The position numbers and the translations under genes were made by a program. Below the pieces are notes generated by a model. That model had not been told where the DNA came from. It saw only the letters and a list, made by a program, of their open reading frames with translations, and did no database searches. This document shows, one piece after another, positions 9,467 to 18,277 of a stretch of DNA of 20,473 bases (within the stretch, counting starts at the first letter, position 1; each line of letters begins with the position of its first letter). Source of the stretch: Calocera cornea HHB12733 (Eukaryota > Basidiomycota > Dacrymycetes > Dacrymycetales > Dacrymycetaceae); assembly GCA_001632435.1 (NCBI GenBank), contig KV424183.1, positions 1 through 20,473 of the forward strand, read 5' to 3'.

Positions 9467-10228
9467 GATAGGGAGCGAGTCGGGGAGGAAGGGAGACGAA
9501 GTGTGGTGGGGCGAGTGAGGGTTAGGTGCTGTGCCTACGAGAGAAGGGCCGAGCTTGCTCGTCTGCGCGGGGCCGCTCGGGCCCGTGCTCGGCTATGCCC
9601 CCGATTCACATGCGCATCCGGCAGCACTGGGTCATGTGACCTCAGGCTTGCGCCTCCCCCGCAAAGCAGACCTTCTCTCTCGAACCTTGCACGTAATAAA
9701 TGATTGAGCCAGCCTCTGTAGGGTTCACGCCGTTTACAGTGCGCATTCCACGTGCTTCGGGGATGTTGCAGCATGCACAGTCTTGCTTGACAACGGGCGA
9801 TCTGTGGATGTGCTGTGTGGCGCGACGTCGCTCGAATGGGCAGGAACTGCGTTCGGGATGAATGCGTCACCCCATTATCTTGTAAGAAGATTTCCCTGAC
9901 ACTGCGTAAGTACTCTCTGGAAGCGGGTGGTATGGACTGAGTCGACGGCAACGGGGAATGATGAATGAGGTGGATGATCAGCGCTCCCGGGGGGAGTGGC
10001 GGTGTAATTTCGCCGCGCTGCCGGCCGTGTGGGGGTTGGTCCCTCATTTCTTTCTGGTCGGTTCCGTCACCACTGGCCCACCCAGCGCCCGCCCGCCGCA
10101 TTTCCCCCTTTCGGCCACACGACGCTCTCTCGCTTCACCTCGCTAGAGCCTCATATATACCTTTGTTCCCTTCAACTCTCTCTCTCTCCACTGACACTCC
10201 CCTCCCCCCTTCCCCCGCACATCCCACC
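9467..10228. promoter_or_regulatory. Divergent promoter region of PEX13 and CYP40
   Basis: The 762 bp between two divergent start codons contain no supported gene. On the CYP40 side there is TATATA at 10153-10158, about 70 bp before the ATG, followed by a CT-rich leader (CTCTCTCTCTCC, then C-rich) up to CCCACCATGG, a good translation-start context. Near the PEX13 side is an imperfect palindrome GGTCATGTGACC (9630-9641). Whether any protein binds it is unknown. Confidence 0.55.
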
Positions 10229-11637
10229 ATGGCCCGCCCACGCGCCTACTTCGACATCACCATCGGGGGCCAGCCGGCAGGCAGGATCATCTTCGAGCTG
10301 TACGCGGACAAGGTGCCGCGGACGGCCGAGAACTTCCGCGCGCTCTGCACGGGCGAGAAGGGCATCGGCCAGGCCGGAAAGCCCCTGCACTACGCCGGCT
10401 GCACCTTCCACCGCGTCATCAAGGGGTGAGCGCCCGCCCAGCATCTCCACTTCCATACCATCGAGTCCGCTGACCACCAACACGTCACGTGTAGCTTCAT
10501 GGTCCAGGGTGGTATGTCCGCTTCCTTGCCTCTGCTTGCCCTGTTCAAGGCTCACCCAGCACTAAGGTGACTTTACCGCCGGGAACGGTGCGTCCTGCCC
10601 ATCGCATGCATGCACTGGGCGGGCGAGCTGACGCGTCTGTCGCAGGCACCGGTGGCGAGTCCATCTACGGCGAGCGCTTCGAGGACGAGGCGTTCCCCGT
10701 CAACCACGAGAAGCCGTTCCTGCTGTCCATGGCCAACGCAGGGCCCAACACGAACGGCTCGCAGTTCTTCATCACCTGCGCCCCGACGCCACATCTGGAC
10801 GGGTGCGCCTCCGTCCCCCCCCCTTGTGCTCGCCGCCCTGCCTGACCTAGTCCCAGCAAACACGTCGTCTTCGGTGAGGTCATCAAGGGGAAGAGCGTCG
10901 TGCGGAAGATCGAGAACACCCCGACGGGGCAGGGGGACGTCCCCGCGAGCCCCGTCGTCATCGCCGCGTGCGGCGAGCTCTCGCCCGGGAGCGACGAAGC
11001 GCCGATCGTGAGCGTTGCTGGCCCCGCCGCGGCGGACCACTACGAGGACTACCCGGACGACGAGGCGGAGAAGGACGTTCAGGACCCGAGGGTGGCGATG
11101 GAAATTGCGTCTGAGCTCAAGAACATCGCCGGCGAGCTGTTCAAGACGGGAAAGTACGACGAGGCGCTGGACAAGTACCAAAGTGCGTGACTCGTGCCCG
11201 GTGTGTGGCGAGCATATACTGATGCACATGCAGAGGCTCTGCGCTACCTCGACGTGCACCCTGTCCTCCCGGAAGACTCTAGTCCAGAGCTGAAGCACGC
11301 GTACTCTCTCGTGCTCGTCCCTATCCTCCTTAATATCGCCCTCACCGGCGTCCGAGTCGCCACCCCTCTGTCTCGTCAGCTCACGATCTCGAGCGCAACG
11401 CGCGTCCTGAGTCAACCCAACGTCTCGCAAGCTGATCAGGCAAAGGCGCTGTACCGCCGCGCGTTGGCGTATGTGGCAAGCGGGGACGATGAGCTGGCGG
11501 AGAAGGATCTGAAGGAGGCGGCTGCGAAGGTCCCCGGGGATGCGGCGATCAAGACTGAGAAGGACAAGCTGGAGGTGCGGCGGAAGCAGAAGCGTGACAA
11601 GGAGAAGAAGGCGTACAAGTCTCTGTTCTCGTCGTAG
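10229..11637 (+). CDS. CYP40: Cyp40-type peptidyl-prolyl isomerase, Hsp90 co-chaperone
   Basis: The enzyme isomerises Xaa-Pro bonds and binds the C-terminus of Hsp90 through TPRs in the cytosol. Five introns (10426-10494, 10512-10566, 10588-10645, 10803-10856, 11183-11233) leave six exons and 373 residues, the normal family length. The cyclophilin domain (about 6-172) keeps the catalytic set FHRVIKGFMVQGGDF (Arg62, Phe67, Met68, Gln70), [15 protein letters not shown], and LDGKHVVFG (His133). His128 occupies the position that is Trp121 in CypA, as in other Cyp40s, predicting weak cyclosporin binding. An acidic linker ([14 protein letters not shown]) precedes the TPR region (about 212-345), with clamp-type residues Lys219, Asn273, Lys310 and Arg314. 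The tail is basic, ending [12 protein letters not shown]. Exons 2 and 3 are only 17 and 21 nt. One expected clamp Asn appears replaced by Gly223. Confidence 0.95.
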
Positions 11638-11756
11638 ATGTCTCCCGGGGGGTTTTACGATGCTGTACGAAATGCATTCGATAAACGAGTGACTAGGGAC
11701 CCTACGGGTCAAATGTCTCCATGAGCTTCATGCCGTACCACATGAACGTCGTCTCC
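11638..11756. other. Short 3' intergenic region between convergent genes
   Basis: Only 119 bp separate the CYP40 stop from the stop of the minus-strand membrane-protein gene. ATAAACGAG near 11681 could serve CYP40 3'-end formation. No other feature is visible, so overlapping 3' UTRs are likely. Confidence 0.5.
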
Positions 11757-13259
11757 CTATGGCCGTCTCACCGGCCGCTCCCCGTCATCCTCACTCACCC
11801 CAGGGTCGAAGATGTGCATAAGTCGACTTCTTTGCACCTCTTCTGGGTGCGCGTCAAACTCCGGGAACGAGTTTCGATCCGACATCGAGTTCCGGACGGC
11901 TTCGTCTATCATCCGAATCTGATCTGATTCGCTCGCGGTCACGCCGAACTGATATCGCAGGTCTGCCGGAACGAGCCTGACTGTGCGTGCGGTATGTGCG
12001 CCAAGGTATGTTTCGTTCGACTCCGAAGCGAGGAAAGAGTCATCAGGTGGTGTGTTGCCTACAGAATCTTCTCCCGAAGACCCAGACGACTCTTCTTCCG
12101 ACGGAAGGAACGCGTCTGGATACATGACGCGTAGGCGTGCGAGGGGGGTGTCCGGTTGGCTGTGGTCGAAGCCGGTGCTTGTGTCATTCGGCGCATATTG
12201 GTAGCCGGCGCTCGGGTCGCTGAGGCGATTGTCGAAGCCGTCCTGCCACTCCGGACTGCCGTACATGACTTTTTCCTTGTTTTTCTGTTCGCCATCGGCG
12301 TGCGGGGAGTGGACAACGAGTGTGGGGGAGCTCGAGGCGGAGGAGATCTTGGGCTGCTGGGGAGGGGGGAGGTTGGAGGGAGCGCGGACAGGCTTGCCGA
12401 TGCCCTTTTCGCGGACGGACACGTCTTGCTGCCGCCTTCTACGGCGACGGCAGCAGCAGAAGACGAGCAGGCAGCACAGCATGAGGAGGAAGACGCCGCA
12501 GAGGCTGGCAATCAGGGCGATTGTTGCTGTTTTGGACAAGCCAGTCGCGCCGCTTGCCGTGGTCGGCTGGTCTGTTGCCGTAGGAGTAGCGATGGGGCTG
12601 GTAGTGCTACTGGCGGTGGTGGTAGGCTGTCGCAGCTGGAGGAGCACGGTAGAGGTCGATGTCAAGTTGGTTGACATGTCCCAGGCGAGGAGCTCGACGC
12701 TGACGCTGTTGTAGGATGTGTTAGGCGGGGTGCCGACCAGGCCCGTGCGGTCGTCGGTGATGTTCAGCCAGAGGTCCGCCTCGGGCGGGGTGAAGAAGAC
12801 CTCTACCCAGAGCTGGTCTGACCCGGGCGAGCGCATATACTCGGCGAAGGAGTAGTTGAGCAGGCCCGAGGTGTAGTTCACCGCGGGGAGGGTTAGGGAT
12901 GTGAACTGGTAGGGCTGGATGTCGACGTAGAGGGTGGTGGGGTATGGGTCGGTATCCGGATAGGTGAGGTTTACGGGTATAGAGATGGGCTCGGTGGTGC
13001 CGTTCAGGTATGTGTCCGGGGTGACGCCGGAGAGGTAGCGAGTGGCACTGTTGTGCTGGTCAGTACGTTGCGTGTGTTTGGTCTAGCGAGCAGCTATGCA
13101 CTTATTATAGGACAGCCATGGGGCATTGGACAAGTCCCATACAGCGCCAACCTGACTCGGGTCTGAAGTCTCCCCGTTGAACTGAGCACCGATCGGCCAG
13201 AAGAAGTAGTTGACGTGGTCACGGACGGTGGTGTTGAATGCACCGAGTTTGAAATCCAT
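11757..13259 (-). CDS. Single-pass membrane protein, glycosylated ectodomain, unknown function
   Basis: Function not recognised. One intron is supported at 13048-13101 (54 nt, branch CTGAC, acceptor AACAG), joining SNAPWLSYN to NATRYLSG in frame; the more obvious acceptor at 13056 breaks the frame. From the ATG at 13259 this gives 482 residues. The first 225 form an ectodomain with many N-glycosylation sequons (NAT, NLT, NYT, NYS, NIT, NTS) and a Ser/Thr stalk. One membrane helix follows at about 226-252 (IALIASLCGVFLLMLCC...), ending in a cysteine cluster and six arginines, then an acidic, Ser/Pro-rich cytoplasmic tail of about 220 residues. The layout resembles fungal wall-sensor or Axl2/Mid2-like proteins, by architecture only. 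No signal peptide is visible. The frame stays open upstream to 13430, and an acceptor TCTAATAG at 13309 suggests further 5' exons, so the start is uncertain. Confidence 0.7.
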
Positions 13260-13309
13260 AGAGCCGACGAAGGGAGGTGGAAGCGCAGGGTAGGTGCGGC
13301 TTCCAGACC

Positions 13310-13985
13310 TATTAGAGGGGGGGGGAGAGGTAATGTAGGGAGAGGGAGGCAGGGTAAGGACCGTGGGGGGTTGAAGGAACGTGAGGGATGAGGAGGAGGC
13401 TGGGGGTGTGGGCCGGACATTACTATACATTACGCTGGTGAGGAGGGCCGGTGCTGGGGGACAACAGAGGCATGCCTCCGCGTGCCGCCTGTGGGACCGT
13501 CTGCGTGCGCGGTGTTGCTGGGGTATATCCCATCACTCGCAAGGGGTGACCGGTGTTTGTCAATAGGACGCATTCCAATCGGTGCGACATAACCACAGCC
13601 CATTGCCGGAGGCATTTAGGCTTCCAGGCTCCATGAGCTCATGTCGGGCGCGAGGGCCCTGAGCCCGACTCCGGCGACCTACCCTTACTTACGTGGCGCT
13701 TGGCGGCGGCAGAGCAAAGAAAGGCACAACACGACCCCGGCGAGGCGGAGGCTCGCAGGGTAGCTCGACGGACGGCGGGTACGCCTGGAGCATGCTCAGA
13801 TCGGACGCGGTGCGGTGTGCTAGGCGCGCACGCTGGTTGGTCGATCTATAGGGGTCACGGATTACACGCACATTACAAACCCAAAGTAACTAGGAACTGT
13901 CCATCTTGCAGAATCAGGGAGAGAGGCAATGCGATCGAATCTATCGAATGGAATGGTGTGAATTCTGTGAATTCTGGATGTGGTG
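13310..13985. other. Probable 5' exon(s) or promoter of the membrane-protein gene
   Basis: No complete gene can be supported here. On the minus strand, a strong splice donor GTAAGTAAG starts at about 13692 after an open frame ending FFALPPPSA. A pyrimidine-rich tract with TCTAATAG ends at 13309. These could belong to upstream exons of the membrane-protein gene and encode its missing signal peptide, but I could not build a consistent in-frame model. Confidence 0.35.
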
Positions 13986-15671
13986 TTACGCAGGAATCGA
14001 AAAGCGGCTAAGGGAGTCGTGGACCGGCGCCAATCCCGTGAGTTCCGGACTATCATCGCTCGTCGTCTCGCGGCTGATAGTAATATGAATCGCGTTGATA
14101 GGAGATTCCAGCGTGCTGCACGCATCCTGCATGCTCTGCTCCGAGCCGCGCGAGCTCCTCGGGCTCGACCCGCCCAGGTCGAGCGCAAACTCCTTCTTCG
14201 TCGCAATCGCGTCCTCCATGTACCGGATCGACATCTCCGCGTCCTCCTCCCGCCGGTGCACCTGGAAGTGTACATCGTGTATTTTAGCGAGCAGCTCCTG
14301 GACGAACACGAGCAAGCCGGGCGGGTACCCGTCAGAGGACTGGAACATCGCCGACGCGTCCTCGAGCGCCTGCTTGGCAGACCGGAAGTCGCTGTCTTCC
14401 TTCCCGTGGCAGTAGCGCAGAGCCAGCGTTCGCCCGACGTTGGCGATCGAGAGCGATTTGTCGACCGAGCCGTCCGGCGCCTCCTCTAGCGCCTGCTTCA
14501 CAGTCTCCACCGCGTCCTCGATATCCTTCGGGAAGCCGAGCGCTTGATACCTGTCACACAGGCAGTCGACGAGGGTGTGACGCGCGGAGAAGGGGGTGTA
14601 TGCGATGGTTCCCAAGGCGCGCCGATGCAGGTTGATGGCGTTCTCGAGGTCTTCCGGATCAGGCTGCACCCGGTATCGCGTATGGTACGCCAGACCGAGC
14701 GCGATAAGGACTGTTGCCACGTCGTGGGATGCAGGTGCCTGGCGCTGCTTGATGATCTCGACCGCCTCCGCTCCCCTCTCGATCGCCTCGTTGACGTACG
14801 CAACATCGTCGCCCCCGTCAGTCCGTTCGCGGCAGATCGTGGCGAGCCACTTGAGATGCCTGAAGCGCAGCCGATGCTGGTTCTGTGCGGCTCGGCGCGC
14901 GTAGTCCTGACTGTTGATCAGGTCCGTCTTCTCCTGTCGGCCGCTCATGTCCCACCGCGTGTAGCAGGCAGTCGACATCCCATACAGCGCCAGGGTGTAG
15001 ACCGAATCCGTGTCGACCGCTTCGTGCAGGACAGCCGCGCAGAGCCGCAGCGCCTCGGCATTGGCCTTCCGAGCCGGGATCGTGTTGAGGCACCATGCGA
15101 GGCCGACAAGCAGCTCGAGTTCCATCGTCGCGTCCTCCTCCTTCATCGTCTCCAGCCCATCGAGGGTCCGGCCAAAACAGTCATGCGCCTGACCGACATA
15201 CTCGGACAGCCCGGTATAATGGTACAGCGTCTCGTAGACACGTCCGAGCCCGTAGACGGCCTTGGTGTGCACGACGCTTCCCAGTGCTGTCGACGCGATG
15301 ACGCTCTCGAGCATCTGCTGCGCATCCTCAATGTCCTTGGGCACGCCGTCGCGCTCGAAGCGCAAACGCAGGCAGTGCGCCATCAGGACGGTCCATTGTG
15401 CAGCCTGCGTGGGGTCTTCGAGCAGGTTGGGGAGGATGAGGGAGAGCGCGCGGTCGCAGTCGAGGAGGGAGGCTTCTAGAACCTTGTCATCCCCCAGGTG
15501 CTCGTACTCGTGCAGCTGCTTCGCGACGCGGTCCAGGCCAAAGTGCTCGTAGCTGTCCCCCCTCGCGGTCTTGGGTCGAGTGAGCTTGACGGCGAAGCGC
15601 GAGAGCCTGTGACGACGTCAGTTTGTGCACGGTACGCACAGTGAACTACTCATGTACATGCTGGGAGCCAT
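13986..15671 (-). CDS. TPR-repeat protein, fungal CHAT-associated TPR type
   Basis: The product is a predicted 544-residue helical-repeat protein. A 14-nt first exon (15658-15671) is spliced over a 51-nt intron (15607-15657), giving MAPSMLSRFAVKLTRP as N-terminus; the acceptor CACAG and branch CTGAC are clear. Tetratricopeptide-like helices cover about residues 20-470. Recognisable pieces are YGLGRVYETLYHYTGLSEY, LGLAYHTRYRVQPDPEDLE, and two copies of G(V/F)PKDIEDA at about 92-100 and 362-370, which mark internal duplication. The style (LENAINLHRRAL) resembles the TPR arrays that precede CHAT protease domains in agaricomycetes, but no CHAT or other catalytic domain is present. The C-terminal 70 residues are Ser-rich and probably disordered. 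TATAAT lies about 45 bp upstream of the ATG. Role: probably a protein-binding scaffold; partner unknown. Confidence 0.8.
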
Positions 15672-16578
15672 GAGAGAGATGGGTATTAGCGCCGATCGAG
15701 TCGACCGTGCGCGATTATATGCTTGTCAGCGATCGGCGCGACCGATAACCAGCAGCGAGCCGTCGCTGCACCACGGATCACCGCCTGCAGGTCGTACCAG
15801 ATAGTCGGCTCTGCTGGCCCTCGCTGTCCCGATGGCCCAGCATAGATAGCAGCAAAGGACGATAGAACGCGTCTCGATAGAAACTCTTCAGGACATCACT
15901 CTCCGAGCAAGCCTGGGAAGCGCGTTCTCTGCGCGACCCGCGACCCAGCAGACGGGATGGGACGGCCCAGCGAGCCGGATAAGCGGCGCGCACGCGTGCA
16001 TTTGGGCGGTGGGAATATGATACGGCCATCGTCAGCAGAGGATGATGACGATGCCCCTGTGTTGCGAAGGCGGCGCTGAACGTGCATGCCAGGGAGCGGC
16101 CTGGCCGAGCCCGAGGAGCAGGCTAACGGCAGAATCGCCGGTCTCCGGGCGCCAGCAACAAAGTCGGTTACGGATATGCATAGAATATTCGACAGCAATC
16201 ACTGATGTGCTGGCAGGCGGGAGACGTAAACCGCTGTCGGGTGGCAGAAACGTGCGAAAGTGCGTGGACGGGCAACGTGTTGATACCCCGCATAAGAGCA
16301 CGCGAGCGGATGCGCAGTCCGCGTTGCCCAAGGAAGGGTCGTGTGACGCCATTGGAGCGCAATTCAGTCCAGTACGGTAGCCTCGCCACGTCCAGTAGTG
16401 CCCTTCTGCTGCAATTGAGTTCAATTCTTATTCTTAGTTGTACACTTGGTCTTTAGCTTTATATTCTCTGCTGGTACGTATGCGATGAAATGAGCGGTCT
16501 GGGTCGGGTCGGGCCGAGTGCGGCAAATGTGGGCAACGATCTGATCGACCGGCGGCAAATCGAGGTGGGAGGGTGTAA
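15672..16578. other. Intergenic region, no gene seen
   Basis: About 900 bp lie between the start of the TPR gene and the stop of the HABP4/Stf2-like gene, both on the minus strand. Open frames (for example minus 16032-16424) have no recognisable motif, no splice structure and unusual Cys/His/Trp-rich composition, so I regard them as chance. It should contain the TPR gene promoter and the 3' UTR of the upstream gene. Confidence 0.5.
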
Positions 16579-17177
16579 TTAGAAGTCAGCGTTCCTCGTC
16601 GTGTGAGCATCGCTGCTGATGGTGACGGGAATAGCCTCGTTGCGGGAGCGAGGAGGCGAGCCGGAGACGGCATAAGAGCTCTGGGCGATGGCGTTGAGAT
16701 CGACTGGCCTACAGTTAGCATACATCAGGCGCGGCGAAGGGGATGGGGCGTACGAGGACCGCCGTTCTTCATCCCAGTGCGGATGTTGATGGCGTCTACC
16801 TTTGCCTTCTGCTCCTCAGCGGAGAGCTGCACGGGGCTGATGGGGGTGGGGACAAAGGGGTCCTGCTTGCGGATGGCGTCCTCCTCGCCGACGTCCTCCT
16901 CGAAGCCCTCGTCTTCGGCCGCGGCGAACTCGAGCTGCGCCTCGTCCTTCAATGAGCCCCAGGAGTGGGGTCCGCCGCCCTGCTTCTTTATAGACTTGTC
17001 CAGGCCGTTCTTGGCTTCAGATCTAACGAGTATGTCAGCGGGCTGTCAAGCTGTGGTGGAAGAGGGCGACGTGCCTGTCCTTGATGAGCGCATGAGGGTC
17101 GGTGGAGCTGTGGTCGTGTGAGCTTAACAGCGCCTCTCTGAAAGGGGCTGGCGGGCATACCGTTGAGTGCGGGTCAT
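16579..17177 (-). CDS. Small HABP4/PAI-RBP1- or Stf2-like protein
   Basis: Four exons (17161-17177, 17075-17107, 16754-17022, 16579-16703) encode 147 residues beginning MTRTQRSTDPHALIKDR. The introns are 53, 52 and 50 nt, each with a branch site near the acceptor. The second begins GC instead of GT, and this is the only junction that keeps frame. The core NGLDKSIKKQGGGPHSWGS matches the short K-x-G-x-G-x-x-x-W-G motif of the HABP4/PAI-RBP1 family and of yeast Stf2-like proteins, which bind ribosomes or RNA or stabilise the ATP synthase inhibitor complex. An acidic stretch (about 55-70) and a Ser-rich tail ending RNADF follow. No membrane segment or signal peptide is present. TATATAA lies at 17330-17336 upstream. 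The family call rests on one motif; the exact role is open. Confidence 0.7.
17023..17074 (-). other. Apparent GC-AG intron in the HABP4/Stf2-like gene
   Basis: On the minus strand the intron starts GCACGT after AAGGACAG and ends CTGACATACTCGTTAG. Its 52-nt length and branch site match the gene's other introns. Splicing there joins IKDR to SEAKNGLDK in frame. The nearest GT (four bases inside) leaves the wrong phase. Confidence 0.65.
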
Positions 17178-17329
17178 ACTGAAGTGTACGGGGGGAGTGG
17201 GGGTAGATGGACCTTAGTGGGGCCAGCTGTCTGGGAGGGGTGGGTGGTGGTGGTGGGTGTATGCGTTGGGGAGCGTGCGATTCTGAACGAGGATGTAGGG
17301 AGGCAAGGAGCGCACGCCCTCTGCGGGAC

Positions 17330-17336
17330 TTATATA
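17330..17336 (-). promoter_or_regulatory. TATA box candidate of the HABP4/Stf2-like gene
   Basis: TATATAA on the minus strand, about 150 bp upstream of the start codon at 17177. The distance allows a leader of roughly 120 nt. Assigned by motif and position only. Confidence 0.4.
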
Positions 17337-17399
17337 CGGATGGGGCGGGGCGGCGGCGGTTGCGGTCTACGGTGCGGTGCTGTGTGCTTCGCCCGTCTG

Positions 17400-18224
17400 A
17401 GCAGGTGACGCGGTGGTCTTGATGCATCCAGTCCCAGTCCCAGTCCTGCAGTGGTCTGGCCGCGTCCGCCCCCAAGCACCTGACATCATCTCACGCGACC
17501 CCGCGCCGAATCCTCAGCCGGACCCACTTCGACTCGCTCCGCCCGTCCCGTTTCCAGCAACTTCCTCTCGGGTCTCGCTCGCTCAGCCTATTGTACCACT
17601 TCGGGCGGCCAATGCCGGTCGTCCCCTCCCTGCAGTAACCAAACCACTCGATGAGCAAAGGCACCCTCGTACTGTATTCCCGCTTTGCCGCTCACTGACC
17701 GCGAGAATACCCAGCTCCGCTGAGTACCAGGCCGCCGGCCGCCCGGCCGGCCGGCCGGCCGGCCCAAATAGCCGGCCCCCTTTTTTTCTGCTTCCGTTTA
17801 CTTCCGTTTGGGTTAATTTACTTCCGTTTGGGTTAGGGTGGGCGCTCCCGAAAGGGTTCGTTACTAAGCATGTTAATCACGTGACTATCGCGTTCGGGTG
17901 CAATTAACTTCCGCTCAGGGCCTCGTGCCGTGCGCTCGCTGGCCTCATGGGGCTCCTCATCGTCTCTCCCACTGGCAGCACCGGGCAGTGACGACGCCCG
18001 TCCCTCGACAAACGTTCCCCTCCCTAGTTTTTCCTACTGGCCCACTTGGAGAAGCCCACTCATCGTGGCGCTCCCAAGTCTGGTCGTTCAAGCAAAAGTC
18101 GCAGAGGCGCAGCGCTCCGTAGTCGTTCATCGTATCTCGCTCACTTATCTGTCTGGGTCTGCTTGGCGTATTGGACTGGAGAAGCGACTCCCGTTCTGGT
18201 CAGGAGAAGAAGCCGTCGCTGTGA
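17400..18224. other. Intergenic region with GGCC and ACTTCCGTTT repeats
   Basis: No supported gene. It holds a GGCC run (five to six units, about 17736-17764), the direct repeat ACTTCCGTTTGGGTTA at 17800-17815 and 17820-17835 with an extra CTTCCGTTT at 17791, GGGTTAGGGTGGG at 17830-17842, and the E-box-like CACGTG at 17878-17883. The frame 17930-18373 has no recognisable content. A first exon of the following gene could hide here. Confidence 0.5.
17736..17842. repeat. GGCC microsatellite and 20-bp-period direct repeat
   Basis: GGCC units run in tandem to 17764. Then ACTTCCGTTTGGGTTA occurs twice, 20 bp apart, preceded by a shorter CTTCCGTTT copy. The motif ends in telomere-like GGGTTAGGGT. 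The composition differs sharply from the genes on the left and may mark the edge of a repeat or mobile segment. Confidence 0.75.
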
Positions 18225-18277
18225 TCAGGAGAAGTGACTGCCGTCGCGGTCAGGAGAAGAGGCTGCCGCTGCGGTCA
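18178..18277. repeat. 25-bp tandem repeat, four copies
   Basis: GGAGAAG starts at 18178, 18203, 18228 and 18253, followed each time by a variant of CGACTCCCGTTCTGGTCA. A 25-bp period is not a multiple of three, so a reading frame through the array would change phase each unit. It is therefore more likely leader or intron than coding. Confidence 0.8.

Noticed and set aside
9535..10101. 188-codon minus-strand frame in the PEX13/CYP40 promoter
   Set aside because: Low-complexity, His/Arg-rich translation in a GC-rich promoter; no homology recognised.
10573..11712. 379-codon frame on the minus strand
   Set aside because: Antisense to CYP40 exons; low-complexity Arg/Leu-rich translation, with the sense strand clearly coding.
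13056..13101. 46-nt intron ending at the first CCAG in the membrane-protein gene
   Set aside because: Joining there shifts the frame into a stop within a few codons; the 54-nt intron to AACAG at 13048 keeps frame.
14544..15479. 311-codon frame on the plus strand
   Set aside because: Antisense to the TPR gene, whose repeats and splice sites are clear; the translation has no motif.
16032..16424. 130-codon minus-strand frame in the intergenic region
   Set aside because: No motif and no splice signals; overlapping frames on the other strand are equally long, so chance is the simplest explanation.
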